From Stentor coeruleus (lineage: Eukaryota > Ciliophora > Heterotrichea > Heterotrichida > Stentoridae), in assembly GCA_001970955.1 (NCBI GenBank), contig MPUH01000630.1:1-42640 (forward strand): 42,640 nucleotides of DNA, given 5' to 3'. Both the position numbers and the translations under genes were made by a program. Position 1 is the first letter of the stretch; every line of letters starts with the position of its first letter. Shown in pieces: positions 30,098-41,444 of this stretch. The notes beneath the pieces were generated by a model. The model had not been told where the DNA came from, ran no database searches, and worked only from the letters and a program-made list of their open reading frames with translations.

Positions 30098-30645
30098 TTA
30101 CATCATGATAGCTTAAAAATCATAAATCATTTAAACTTTATTCGCTCAAGTTGGTCTTAAAAGTATTTTTAAACTTCAGCCAAAATAATTCTTTAGGCAA
30201 TCTAATTTATATGTTATCATATATTTTTTTGTTTTAAGCTAACTAGTTAGCATGTTTTATATTATAAAGTTATTTTGTAATATTTTAAAGTTATTGATTT
30301 AGAAATATTTAATTTAAATCTAGACTTTAATGATCGATTTTGGATTTTTTGTGTAAAGAAAATTATTTCAAGCATAGATATTAAGATTTTAGACAAATAG
30401 TTGTAGAAAATCTTTGATTTAACTTGTAAAAATAATAAACTAAATATCATAAAAAATGTCGAAGTCAGCTACAAATATTTCATAAAAAGTGACTTTCCTT
30501 GCCTTTTGTATTTAAGTTTTTTGCTAAAAAAACAATTTTTTTTCACAGACTTGCATAATATTTAACTTGATTTCACGATTTCAATCAATCCTTTCATGTA
30601 TTAGTTTTAACTTCTTTATAAAAAATTATGAGAGATTTTACTAAA

Positions 30646-31044
30646 TTAAATTATTACGCAAGCACAAGAACAGCCTTTTTTTCCTTTTTTTTTCTTAATA
30701 ATGTCTCTAAATGCCTTAGGTACATTGGCATAATATCTTAATTCCTCTACAGTATTGAAATGCTTGATTTTTTTCATGTATTTTATTGGCGAATGATGAC
30801 CGAAGTCTAATGAACTTGATAAGCATTCACCAGTTTGAGATGATAAAGAATGCAAATTGATTTTCTTTTCAAAATTTTCTCGGGCATGCATAACACTTTT
30901 GGTATAATCTGCACTTAAGTTTCCATAAGTATTGGAACTTAGTTCATAAAGAGACATAGATTGTTCTTCATCTTCTGCCTGCATTATTTCAATAAGATAT
31001 TTCTTTTCTTCTGACTTAGATGCTAATTCTTGCTTCTCAGACAT
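30646..31044 (-). CDS. Small CaaX protein, family Y (C-terminus CVII)
   Basis: The product has 132 residues. It aligns end to end, without gaps, with the 132-residue product at 34646-35044; about half the positions are identical, which indicates selection at the protein level. Shared blocks: EKKYLIEIM near the N-terminus, GNLSADYTKS, INLHSLSSQTGEC in the middle, and IKHFNTVEELRYYA...KAFRDIIKKKK before the end. The basic stretch KKKKGKKGCSCAC followed by CVII makes a polybasic-plus-prenyl anchor of the kind found in K-Ras and Rho proteins, but there is no GTPase domain. The acidic N-terminal third contrasts with the basic tail. Function unknown. Confidence 0.78.
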   Translation of the reverse strand: MSEKQELASKSEEKKYLIEIMQAEDEEQSMSLYELSSNTYGNLSADYTKSVMHARENFEKKINLHSLSSQTGECLSSSLDFGHHSPIKYMKKIKHFNTVEELRYYANVPKAFRDIIKKKKGKKGCSCACVII

Positions 31045-32486
31045 TTATTTCTTTAGCCATTCATCGATATAATAATTGTAATTCATTTGTTTAGTCAATA
31101 ATGTTTTAAAGTTCAATTTACAGGGAAAATCGTTTATTTTTAAGCATTTTTTTAGTATTTTATTATCTAGATTTTTACGATATACTAGCATTTAATATTT
31201 GATAAAATTTTAATATCTTATTTTATTTTTCTTGGTGTTGAAACTGTTTAATGTGGCACTTTTTGATAATTTTTTCTTAGATAATGCTTATTCATATTTC
31301 ACACACATAAATCCTATAAAACTATAAACTTTACTAAGCTTTTGCTGATTTTTAAAATTCTTAATTGCAACTTCGAATTAATTATCCAACTTGCGACTTT
31401 TATTTGAAATTTATTCTTTTCCTTCTTCTTTTGATGCTGATAATTTCATTCTTACTAGTCTAAAAAATCCATTTGAATCAAATAGTATTTAATAATCTCT
31501 AATTCATTTTTATAATGATTTTTTTAATTTCTTCAATCATTACTCTTAATAACATATTCTGAATTTTTGAATGTAAAATATCAGAATTTAGATGCCAAAA
31601 CCTTCCTGTTTTTTTAAAAATAATTTAAATATTCAGAGGATTTGATCAATTGATTGTTTTACCTTTTGTCAAAATTATTGAGATAAAACTTGTGAACTTG
31701 ATTAATTAGATATTTCTAGTTATCCATATAGATTATTAAGCTTCATTGATAAGTTATTTCCATGAATTAAATTTTATTAATTAAAATACAATTCCAACAC
31801 TTTTCTACACACAATATTAAGTATCAGGTTTAGCTGTTAAAATTTGTATTGAGAAAACCAAAATGCATGATTATGTTTATAAAAAAATATATACTTACTA
31901 AACTATTTTTAATAAGCTAAAAGATGAATTTATAAATTCACTCAAATCTATTGAAAAACTATACTGTAAAGGATATATTTTATAAAATATTAATGCTATA
32001 AAATTTATTTCCTGAGTTAAGTTTTTGATACAATATAAAAATTGCATATTTTTATTTACTAAAATCTATATAAATATATTATTTTTCTTTTGTAAGTTGT
32101 ATTTGTCTTTATAGGATTCTATAGTTAAAAGTATGTAGTATCGTTAGGTACAGTTTTTAAGAGTATTTTATAAATTCATATATAGTTAGTTCTTGGACAA
32201 ATGATTATGATATTCTATTAGGTTTAAACAAGATAAATTATTTACAAATAGGTTAAATCAATTGAATAATAGTTTTAAATCACGTTTATATATAAACTTC
32301 CTAAAAATAATTATATATAAAAGCTTTTTGTCTTTTTTGTTGCACTATTTTCGATTCCATTTTCCATTTCTGAATATAATTTGATAACAGTATCATAAAC
32401 TTTGGCAATGAATGCAGGTTCAGTAAAGTTAAAATACTATTTTAAGCTGAGATTTCATATCAAATTCTTCGGTTTAATATAATATC
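31045..32486. other. Intergenic region
   Basis: Very AT-rich, no open frame of coding character and no conserved element recognised. A decayed fragment cannot be excluded around 32340-32480. Confidence 0.4.
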
Positions 32487-32982
32487 TAGCTTTTTACTAA
32501 TTGCAAATATAATTTATTATAAAATCATGCTTAAAGTATTCGCCTTGAAGTTTTTTATGCAAAGAAATAATATAATCATCAGTAAACACCCTTTGAACAG
32601 TCCTTATGATCTTCAATATAAGTTTTTTACTTGGGCATTGAGCCAAGTTATAATTATTAGTCAATTGCATAATAATCTTAATAATTTATCTGATTTACTT
32701 ATAACATATTGAATTGTGTCTATAAATTATATAGTTTAGTTTGTTTGCATAAAATTTCAATGCTGAACTCGAAAATTCTAATTCGATATTGATATTATTT
32801 ATTATAATAAAAAATATTGGAATTAGGGTATCTCTAATCAAACTGAAAAAATTCTTAACCTTTTCATTAAATTTAAATTATTATTATTTAGATTTGCTGA
32901 GAGTTAATGCATAGATTTTATTTACTTTTTATAGATATTTGCATCTATTTTTAAAATAGGCAACTTACACTAAAAATTATGC

Positions 32983-33320
32983 TTATTAAACTATCATGCA
33001 GACACATAAAGACTAAAATTTTCTTTTTTAATTGCCTTAGATGAATTAGCATAATATCATAGCTCTTCGATAGGATTAAGATACCTTATTTTTTCCATTA
33101 TTTTCATAAGCTATTTTATTCCAATACTAAAAATACATGAATTGCACTCTATTGATTGAGATGAAAAACTTGTAAACGTATTTACTAAGATTTTCTAACA
33201 ATTTTATCACATACTAGTTTTATAAAGCTAATTAAAAAAAGATTTTGCTTGCATAATATTAAAAAATTGTAATAGAAAATCTAATTCTGATGGAATATTA
33301 ATTATATCAATAACGAAAGC
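32983..33320 (-). pseudogene. Decayed copy 2 of family Y CaaX gene
   Basis: The 3' end still reads CVCMIV before TAA, but a TAG lies two codons upstream of the first of these residues and the rest has several indels. It aligns with copy 4 (34095-34410) as part of the ~1.1-kb duplication. Confidence 0.6.
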
Positions 33321-33495
33321 ATCAAATTTAACCCATCACTTCATTGTGGTATAGAGTATTACTTAGTTCTTTTCATTAAGATTAAATCATACTTTGAATG
33401 CCAATGATTTTTGCTAAAAATTTCCTGACTGTTTGTTTTCTATAGATAATTGATTTTAAATCGTATAAACTTGACATTTCTTACCTAAAAATTAA

Positions 33496-33590
33496 GCTAA
33501 TTAAACTATCACATAGGCATATGAAGACTTGATATCTACCTTTCTCTTTTTATAATATTTCAGAACACTGATTTTGCAAAATATATTATC
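33496..33590 (-). pseudogene. Truncated copy 3 of family Y CaaX gene
   Basis: Only about 90 bp of the 3' end remain before the duplication junction. The end reads SYAYVIV before TAA: both cysteines of the SCACVIV tail have become Tyr (TGT to TAT, TGC to TAT), so the prenylation site is lost. Confidence 0.6.
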
Positions 33591-34094
33591 TATCTAATAT
33601 TTTACTAATTTTATATTTAATTCATTATTAAATCATTCTTAATGTATTTGCCTTAAAAATCTCTATAAAAAACCTAATAAAATCATGAATAAACACCCTT
33701 TGCAAGATCTCCATTATGAACATTTGCTATAGTATAATCCAAAGGTAAAATTATTATACTCAATTTTATTATCTTAATAATTTATCTAAATTTTTATTGC
33801 TTACTGAAATACTTACAATAAATTACATGATTATGCTTTTTTGCTTAATATTTTCTATATTGAACTCTAGAAAATTTTATTTCTGATACGAATATAAATT
33901 TTAATAGTAATAAAAATATGTCAGAATTCGTTTTTCTAATAACATTGCAAACTGGGCTTGATTTTTTCATTAGGCTCAAATCATTGCTTTATAATTTGTG
34001 AATATTTTTTATAAAAAGTATACTTGCTGCTTACTTTTTATAGATTTATGCGTCTTTTCATTCTAAAAAATTACTTTATACCTAAAAATTAAGC

Positions 34095-34410
34095 TAATTA
34101 AACTATTATGCAGGCATACGAAAACTTAGTGTTATCTTTTTTTCCTTTAAGATGTCTTTAAACAACTTGCCTGATTTATCATGAAATCATAGCTCTTTGA
34201 CAGAATTAATGTCTCTTACTTTTTCATTACTCTTATAGGCGAATCTATTTCAAAAACTCAAGAAACTTGAATTATACTCTACTGTTTAAGATGAAAAAAC
34301 ATGCAAAAGTATTTTTTTATTGAAGTTATCAAGAACTTGCTTAATGCTTTATATAAATCAAAATTTGAATTTCTATTAGTGTTAATATTCATTCCTTCAA
34401 GAGAAAAAAA
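34095..34410 (-). pseudogene. Decayed copy 4 of family Y CaaX gene
   Basis: It aligns with the intact gene at 34646 from the stop codon to the MSIY/CTTCAAGAG block near the N-terminus. The tail reads YACIIV before TAA, so the CaaX box CIIV survives, but internal indels break the frame. Confidence 0.6.
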
Positions 34411-34645
34411 ATATAGCATATATCGTGATGATTTGGTATATATAATTTAATTTGTTTAATATGGTGATAAATTTAGCATATCGCTTCATCATGCTGTAGA
34501 GTATTTTTTAATGTCTTTCATTTAGATTAAATTATATTTTAAACTATTTTAATCGTTTTTGTCAAATATACTCATTGTTTATTTCTGTATATAATTGATT
34601 TTAAATCTTATAAACTTAACATTTTTTACCCAGAAAATTATCTAA

Positions 34646-35044
34646 TTAAACTATCACGCAGGCACATGAAGATTTAACATTTGCCTTTCTCTTTTTTATA
34701 ACATTTTGGAACGCTTTAGCTGATTTTGCATGAAATCTTAGCTCTTCCACAGTATTTAAGTGCTTTACTTTTTTTACAGCTCTTATGGGCAACTCGGCTT
34801 CAAAACTAAAAGCTCTAGATTTGCATTCTACTGTTTGAGATGACAAAGCATGCAAATGAACTTTTTTCTTGAAGTTTTCTTGAGCTTGCTTGATACTTTT
34901 CACAAAATCTGAACTTAGATTTCCAGAAGTATAAATGCTCATACCTTCAAGAGAGTTTACTGATTCTTCCTCGTCTACCTTCATAATTTCAATGAAGTAT
35001 TTTTTATCTTCGGTTTTAGACTGCAAACCTTGCTTAGAAGACAT
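34646..35044 (-). CDS. Small CaaX protein, family Y (C-terminus CVIV)
   Basis: The product has 132 residues, the same length as its paralogue at 30646-31044. Blocks: EDKKYFIEIM, an acidic VDEEES stretch, GNLSSDFVKSIKQAQENFKKKVHLHALSSQTVEC, then KKVKHLNTVEELRFHAKSAKAFQNVIKKRK and the tail SSCACVIV. The CaaX Cys is preceded by another Cys two residues upstream and by a basic stretch, fitting prenylation plus palmitoylation. No recognised domain. Several disrupted relatives lie on either side on the same strand, so this is the survivor of an expanding and decaying array. Confidence 0.78.
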   Translation of the reverse strand: MSSKQGLQSKTEDKKYFIEIMKVDEEESVNSLEGMSIYTSGNLSSDFVKSIKQAQENFKKKVHLHALSSQTVECKSRAFSFEAELPIRAVKKVKHLNTVEELRFHAKSAKAFQNVIKKRKANVKSSCACVIV

Positions 35045-36377
35045 TGTTTATTAAATATGAAACTATTAACTAATTTTTTTTCTTGAATAAGCGAATATTA
35101 AATGATTTGTACGCTATGAGATTTTTTAATCCAAGTGGTCTTATTAATTTTAGCTTATATTCTATATAGGCTATATATCAAATTTTATATAAAGTATCAA
35201 AAGATCGAAAGATATTTTAATAGTTTTAGTGGATTTAAAACAAAAATTTTTCTGACATATAATATAGTGAATTTTCAAGACTAGTCTTGAATTTTCTAAT
35301 GTCTAGATCGTCAGAGATATTCTTCGCACTTTTACGTCAAATAAAGTGGCAATTCTTTATGTTTAAAACTAAAATTCAGTAAGAATCTTAGTACATTGAA
35401 AAGTGAAATTTAGTGGGATAAAATAAAGAAGCCTTGATTTTTCTAATATCCCGATCTTTTCAAATCATAAAGCATAAATCTTATATCGATTTTCCAATAA
35501 CGCCTTAAGTTTCCTTTATTTATGAATCACCAAAAATATTTTTAATTATCCAACCTTCCCATAATTAAAAAATTTGGACTTAACCTACTACTAGCCTTGA
35601 TTTATGAGTTTTTTTTTGCATATTGATCATAAGTATTATAGCTTGTTATAGAAAATAATTTTCAGATTCCGACATTTGCGATTCTATAGTGAAGATAAAT
35701 GTAACCCTAATGTTAATTATTTAAGTATGTATATTTTACTATAAAACTAACCAATACTCGCTTCATAAAAATAGCATTCCTTATAGTAGGAGGGGTATTT
35801 CTAAGCTAAAATATTCTTAAGGTTCAGAAAAAATTCAACTATTCTTTTAACTTTTTAGTGTTTTGGAAAAAAATTATATACAAAATAAAACTAAATTATA
35901 CCTATGATGAATACACAGCAAAGTTATTTTTTCTGTAATGTGCGACTATAAACGCTTTAGATATGTTTTATAAGATCTAAGTTGCTTAAAAATATCGAAA
36001 TGCCTAGTTCCATAGCTTTTGCAGGCGAATTCACCCATTATAATTTTCAAGGACATCATAATACTTTCCTCATTGATCTAAATTGCTGTTATTTGATAGT
36101 TTGTGCATAGTACATACAAGATTTAGATTTTTTCGATGTATTTGCATATCACTATATAAAAAATATAATTCTGATGAAAATGTTAAATATAATCATAAAA
36201 TAATTTTATGTCCTCTTATCATTATACATGTTATAAAACTTTAATATATTGCTTTTATTAAGGTTGAATAATTTTTCATGCTTGCTTATCTTTTTTTATG
36301 AAAATTATTATCACTATTTTCCAAGATATTTTCATATTAGTCTTTGCAAATTTTGCAAATTTTTATAATAACTATTA
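35045..36377. other. Intergenic region, perhaps with a very old family Y fragment
   Basis: Around 36010-36200 there are short matches to the middle of family Y copies (e.g. AGGCGAATT and TTCTGATG contexts shared with copies 2 and 4), too weak to call. The rest shows no gene. Confidence 0.35.
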
Positions 36378-36665
36378 TAATTAAACTATAATCTAAGTGA
36401 GCAAAGATTGCTACTTCATTTCATGTTTTATATCCAAAGCATTAGCTAAATTGAGATGAAATCTTATTTTTTCCATAGAACTAAAGGCCCTTACTTTTTT
36501 TATAGCCCTAATGATATTTTGATCTAATATTCTGAAAAATTGATTTTCTTTCTAATATTTGAGACGATAAAGTTTGTGAATTTATTTTTTCTACTTGACT
36601 AATTCTCCCAATAATCAAAATTTAATTTTCGTATGTATAAATACTCATTCCTTCAAGAGAATAAA
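36378..36665 (-). pseudogene. Decayed copy 5 of family Y CaaX gene
   Basis: It aligns with the intact gene at 34646 from the final codons (ATTATAGTTTAA on the sense strand) to the CTCATTCCTTCAAGAGA block at 36644-36660. The CaaX Cys position is now a stop (TAG ATT ATA GTT TAA), and several indels break the frame. Confidence 0.55.
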
Positions 36666-37818
36666 TGTATATAGTAGGAAATAGAAGCAAAAATAAATAC
36701 AATTTTGTCCAAAAACAATAAATTTCCCATATTTGAAGTGATTCCTGATATGCCCCTCTGCTTTTAAAATTTCTTAAATGATAAATTATTCTAAAGGGCT
36801 CTGCTTCTAATTATTACATCAATTTTTTGTATAATACTCCTTTCTTGGTTGTTTTCATTTACGCTTACTAAAGTGATAATATAATCAGTATGGATTAGAC
36901 CATCCCCTCAAACAAGACTTTATTCCTATAATTTTACAATACCGAAAGATTTCTAAATAAATCCTATAAAGCTATTATTTATATTTCTTCATTGACTTTA
37001 CTTCAATCTTCCAAAATCTATTTGCGTAGAAATTTTATATAAATAGTTCAATGTAGTATCAAAAGAAGTTCATAGTAGGAAAAGAAACACTTGTATCCAG
37101 GCCAAAATAATGAAATTTAAAAACATTAGAAATTTTATAAACTTAAATGGATGCGAAAAATATTTTAGATAGTTAAATTAAACAAAAAACAATCATTAGA
37201 CCTTTATAAATCTGGTATACAAAGAAAAAATATACTTATAAATCTTAAATAGTCATAAGAAAACTATTATTGCTTGAATATGTTTAAAACAAAATCTTAT
37301 ACTGTTATTTTTTGAAATATGATTACTAAATTGGAAAATCTTCGCACAGATATTATAATTTTTGTCACTACTTGATTTAATTTTGCTTTTTTAAAAGCTT
37401 TAGTTATAATTATTTCCTTTTTAAGAATTACTCTTATTTTTTTATCTCTCTTGGAAATATTTACTATAGTAATATCTTCTAATATATTATAATTGATTTT
37501 AGCTTTCTTTTCGTAAGCTTTCTGTTTTAAATAAATTATAGCAGGTCCTAGTTAATTTATGTTCACATTAGGTTTCTTATATAAATATTTCTTAACATTA
37601 AAAAGTAAAAAATGAGAGATATGCATCATCTGCGAATTGATTTTTTAGCATGTAAGTAAGTCATATATATAGTTAAATAATCTTGGGTACTAAAATTAAA
37701 AACAAAAATTGATAGGAATAAATTATATATAGTAAAAAATTGTATTACAAGCTTAATGCAAATTTTAAGATTGGATATTTCACACCATAAAATATGATAT
37801 CTTATAAATCAACTTATA
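36666..37818. other. Intergenic region
   Basis: AT-rich; nothing recognised. It includes the promoter side of the plus-strand gene at 37819. Confidence 0.45.
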
Positions 37819-38172
37819 ATGAATTGTATAAGAAGACGAAAAGCAAAAAATCAAAACAGTACCAAGTACTTTATTTCTCTTTCCCCAGTTAAATCAACAA
37901 TAATGCCTCCTCTTGTCTCCTTTTCTCCTGGGGGAAATAGCAATCTTAGTCCTTTGAATTTTCATCCAAGAGTAAAATGCACAATGCCTAATTCGCCAAG
38001 GCTTATCATAGAGTGTTCAAGCACTAAAAACAGATTGGCTTTACCGGAAAGCAATCAAAAAAAACATAATTTTTTCAAAGAAGACATGACAATTGCTTTA
38101 AAAGGTTTATCTGGCACCCGAAATCACATCATAGACATTGAAAGAAATCCTCAGCAATGCGAATTATTTTAA
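37819..38172 (+). CDS. Small CaaX protein, family Z (C-terminus CELF)
   Basis: The product has 117 residues. It starts MNCIRRRKAK (Cys3 followed by a basic run, a possible palmitoylation site) and ends QQCELF, a CaaX box with Phe last, which in other eukaryotes can direct geranylgeranylation or farnesylation. It shares with the product at 39917-40240 the block TKYFISLSPVK near residue 15, a Ser/Pro/Asn-rich middle, a KHNFFKED segment and the CExF end. No domain was recognised. SPxK and SP sites could be phosphorylated. With lipid at both ends it may lie along the membrane. Confidence 0.72.
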   Translation: MNCIRRRKAKNQNSTKYFISLSPVKSTIMPPLVSFSPGGNSNLSPLNFHPRVKCTMPNSPRLIIECSSTKNRLALPESNQKKHNFFKEDMTIALKGLSGTRNHIIDIERNPQQCELF

Positions 38173-39916
38173 CAAAAATTAATCTTCAGATTTCATATTA
38201 AGCAAAATTTGGTTACATTTTTTTAATACTTAATCATATAATTTTATTTAAAACTCATCATTTCTAAAGGGAGCGAACACTAAAACTACAAATATCTTTA
38301 AAGTCAGTCAAATTCTTCTTATATAATACTAAATTATTATAAAGAAATCTTTTAATTAGAAATAAAAGTATTATATTCACATTTATTAAAATTTGATTAA
38401 ATAATTTGAATCTTGAGGTTTACGAAAATTAAGTGTTATAGGGAATGATTATAAGATTATTAATATTTGATTATATGTGTAAATTTATATTAACAGAAAA
38501 AAAATATATAAACTTCTATTAGAAATACAAGAATATCTACTTATTGGGTATTTAATACTAAGTTTTTTAAGTATGAAGACTTATTTAGAGATGAAATATA
38601 AAGGTTTTAGTCTTATAATAAATAAATAATTAAACTATATTAAAGTATAAAGTATATAGACTAAAAATTATAGTAATCTTAATTAGAACTATATTTATTT
38701 AAGATTATAAAGTTTAAAGTTTAAAGTGGGTGATAGTTAAGGTGGCATGGTTTAAACCTTGTCCGATCAAGGTTTGTTTGTCCTAAGATCTCTTTCTTTA
38801 GGCAGATTCGGTATATTAAACCACTCGTTATCGCTGGTTATGTGACTCTTTATTAAGATTATGTTTAAAGAGTTAATATGAAAATATGAAGAAGCATGCC
38901 AAATCTAAAAGTAATATCTGGTTTATTTAAAGTGAATACTTGCTATAAGTGAAGCTATAAAAATTTTAGGATTAATAAAGTCACTTTTTAGCAAAAGATG
39001 AAGAATATGAAAATTTAGAGTGATTATTTGAATGATAAAGCATCATATAGCAAGTAAATTTTAGGGCTAATATTATAACATAGTAGATTATGTGATCATA
39101 TTTTTATTATATCAAAAGTATTAGTTTATGGATTTTAAACTTATTAAAATTAGTCAAAAAGTTAAGCAATGATTCAAAGTATTAATAAAATTCAGATTAA
39201 TATTTCTTAAAGATTATAAATTTTAAACAGTCAATATTCATGCAATGTTTAGCTATCTTTTGTAACACCCAAAAGCTGATTAGCTATTTTTCATAGTTCG
39301 TATTGGTATAAATTGTTATATCAGATAATATTTTGTATGGAAAGAACATAATGAATTTTATACACAATTTTTTATCACCTTCATATGATATTATATGTTT
39401 TATCTATCTTTTTTATAGATATTTTGACTTTCAACTATATAATATTTGATCAAGTTTAAAAGACTTAAGTCAAACATATATAGTAATTTATAAATTTCGC
39501 TAGAAAATTTTTTAACTAACAAAAAATCTAGGTTAGTTATTAAAGTTTATAATTTGTAGTATAATCGCTCAGCTTGATTGCTCAAAATATTTCAAATCAT
39601 AACAAATAAATTTCTATTATACCTTAAAACTAATATAAATAGCACACCCATCATTCTATTGCTAAACTGAATTCTCATCTATAAACTATATTGAAAAATT
39701 CGTAATGAAATCACATAAATAATATAATCAACTTCACATTTTAAAGCTAAAGTCTTACCTTTACTAGTAAGATACTCATAAAAAGTTTTTATTAGAATTT
39801 TTAGACTATAACAATCAATATTAAGAAATAATAAAGTTTTATCATATAAAGTCTAAATGCTTATATTTATTATGTTATTTAACTCAAATTTCATCAAGAT
39901 ATTGCATATTATAATT
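38173..39916. other. Intergenic region with a structured element
   Basis: It holds the foldable element 38748-38823. The rest is very AT-rich with no gene. The promoter of the gene at 39917 should lie in its right part. Confidence 0.45.
38748..38823. ncRNA. Candidate structured RNA (tRNA-sized, not a tRNA)
   Basis: About 38725-38850 is much GC-richer than its surroundings. TGGTTTAA (38748-38755) pairs with TTAAACCA (38816-38823). Inside are hairpin ACCTTG-TCCGAT-CAAGGT (38756-38773) and hairpin CCTAA(G)/(T)TTAGG (38782-38787 with 38797-38802). AACCA/TGGTT (38819-38823/38835-38839) is an alternative pairing. There is no T-loop or anticodon arm of tRNA type on either strand. Family and strand unknown. 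Confidence 0.45.
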
Positions 39917-40240
39917 ATGTTTTGTTGCACTAAAAATAAGCAAAAACAAAAGGGAACAGAAAAATATTACATTTCACTATCTCCTATGAAAGGAAGTTCA
40001 CTTTCTGATATCAGAGTTGGATCAGATTATTCAACAAACACTAATACTTTGAGCCCTCATTACAGCACAAAAACTTTATTTAAACAATCTTTCAAACCTG
40101 TTTCAAGCAAGAAAAATAAAATAAAAACTGAATTTTTTGAAGATATAAAATCACAAAGTATATCGAGTCTGAAGCTAAAAGAGGAGTCTGAACAAAATAT
40201 TTATAGTCATAATCGATCTAGGCATTGCGAAGTTTTTTAA
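39917..40240 (+). CDS. Small CaaX protein, family Z (C-terminus CEVF)
   Basis: The product has 107 residues from the ATG at 39917, giving MFCCTKNKQKQKG, which matches the N-terminus of its paralogue (MNCIRRRKAK). An in-frame ATG at 39857 would add a 20-residue hydrophobic lead and is thought spurious. Cys3 and Cys4 are possible palmitoylation sites. Shared with the 37819 product: EKYYISLSPMK, a Ser/Thr/Asn-rich middle, EFFEDIK, and the end HCEVF. The CaaX box CEVF has Phe last. No known domain. Confidence 0.72.
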   Translation: MFCCTKNKQKQKGTEKYYISLSPMKGSSLSDIRVGSDYSTNTNTLSPHYSTKTLFKQSFKPVSSKKNKIKTEFFEDIKSQSISSLKLKEESEQNIYSHNRSRHCEVF

Positions 40241-41444
40241 ATAAAATTAGCTTAGTTAATCAAAATTAGTGTGTTTCATTTTTCTTGATTTTCATGAAGT
40301 ATCCAAATACTAATATGAGATTTACAATCTTTTTTTATATTATTATATAAACCTATATAGCAGAATATTAACATATCGATTCTTTAGATTTTGATTATGT
40401 GAAATACTTATTATCTCAGAAATTATTTCTATGCTGAAAATTTGAATATAAAAATAAAAAATGATTGAAATTTGCTTTCATATCCTTGATTTATTATAAT
40501 GAGTTTCCATAAATCGAATTTATCTATAGGAATGATTAATATAGTTGCATATATTAACAATTGATGCATTTTATCGATTTTTCATTAAAATGTTTATTGC
40601 ATACCTTTGATTTGCTAAATAAACTGAATACTTAAATATATATATTGATTATAAGAGATAATTAGATAAAACTCTACCTCACTAATTATTTTATAAATGA
40701 TTTTTACTTAAAATACGAATAAACTAACTTCAACAAGTTTTTATTGCACATGTTTAAATTGAAGATAAGAAAATACAGTATTACTAATAAAAAATCAAAA
40801 AACAGCAGGCTTTGATAAAAATTAAGAAATTATATCAAAAATTCTACTAAAAACCTCAAAAGAAACAATATATCAAATAACTATAAGTATTAACTGATGT
40901 AAGGTAGCAATTCAGTATACAATTTACAAAGATAAACTATATACTCGAAGGCTTCAAGATTATTTTATATAATGTGATAAATTATACTAAGACCGAACTT
41001 GAAAATCAAAATTAATTGAAGTAATCTTGTATAACTACATAATCAAAAATATCTCAAGTGTATAAAATCTGGTAAAATTGCATATCAGAAATATCTCATA
41101 TGCATAATACATTCTAAACCTAACTTTTTAACATAGTCAAACCTAAAAACCAAAAATACGCTAAGCTAACAATAAAAGCAAAAAAAATAGTTTTTCCTTA
41201 ACACTCACACTTCTTAATATATTTAATTAAAAGTTCACCTATTCAATACTCAAAGTACTTTTTAATATTTTTTCCCAAAGAAATCATTCAAAATTTATCG
41301 ATTTTCCCAATATTTCAACTTAGATTTTAATTTTAATCCCCAAATAATCACTCACAGCTATTTAAGCAACCCTCAAACAAGATAGCTTAAAAAAAAATCA
41401 CTACAAGGTCTATACAATAACTTTCTAAATAATTACATATAAAA
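40241..41444. other. Intergenic region
   Basis: About 40534-40680 has a diverged copy at 42353-42500. About 41100-41440 is C/A-rich on the plus strand, as upstream of other plus-strand genes. No gene was recognised. Confidence 0.5.

Larger units (their letters stand above)
29251..30645. other. Intergenic region with a structured element and a short tandem duplication
   Basis: It holds a foldable GC-richer element (29631-29780) and a 54-bp tandem duplication (29990-30097), listed separately. Otherwise very AT-rich, with no gene. Confidence 0.5.
32487..34710. repeat. Tandem segmental duplication, two diverged ~1.1-kb units
   Basis: The sequence from about 32487 (CTAGCTTTTTACTAATT...) reappears from about 33594 (CTAATATTTTACTAATT...), an offset of about 1.11 kb that continues through the spacer, a decayed family Y copy, a second spacer and the 3' end of another copy. 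Unit 1 carries decayed copies 2 and 3; unit 2 carries decayed copy 4 and the intact gene at 34646. Copy 3 is cut off at the junction. Many indels have accumulated, so the duplication is old. Confidence 0.65.

Noticed and set aside
30262..30450. A 62-residue minus-strand open frame
   Set aside because: Composition is that of random AT-rich DNA, with no motif, no CaaX end and no paralogue.
32527..32712. A 61-residue open frame on the plus strand
   Set aside because: The duplicated counterpart near 33630-33820 is broken by stops and indels, so the frame is not conserved; it lies in the spacer of the tandem duplication.
38748..38823. A tRNA reading of the structured element, on either strand
   Set aside because: The outer stem and arms have tRNA-like size, but no T-loop of the TTCRA type, no D-loop GG and no proper anticodon loop could be found.
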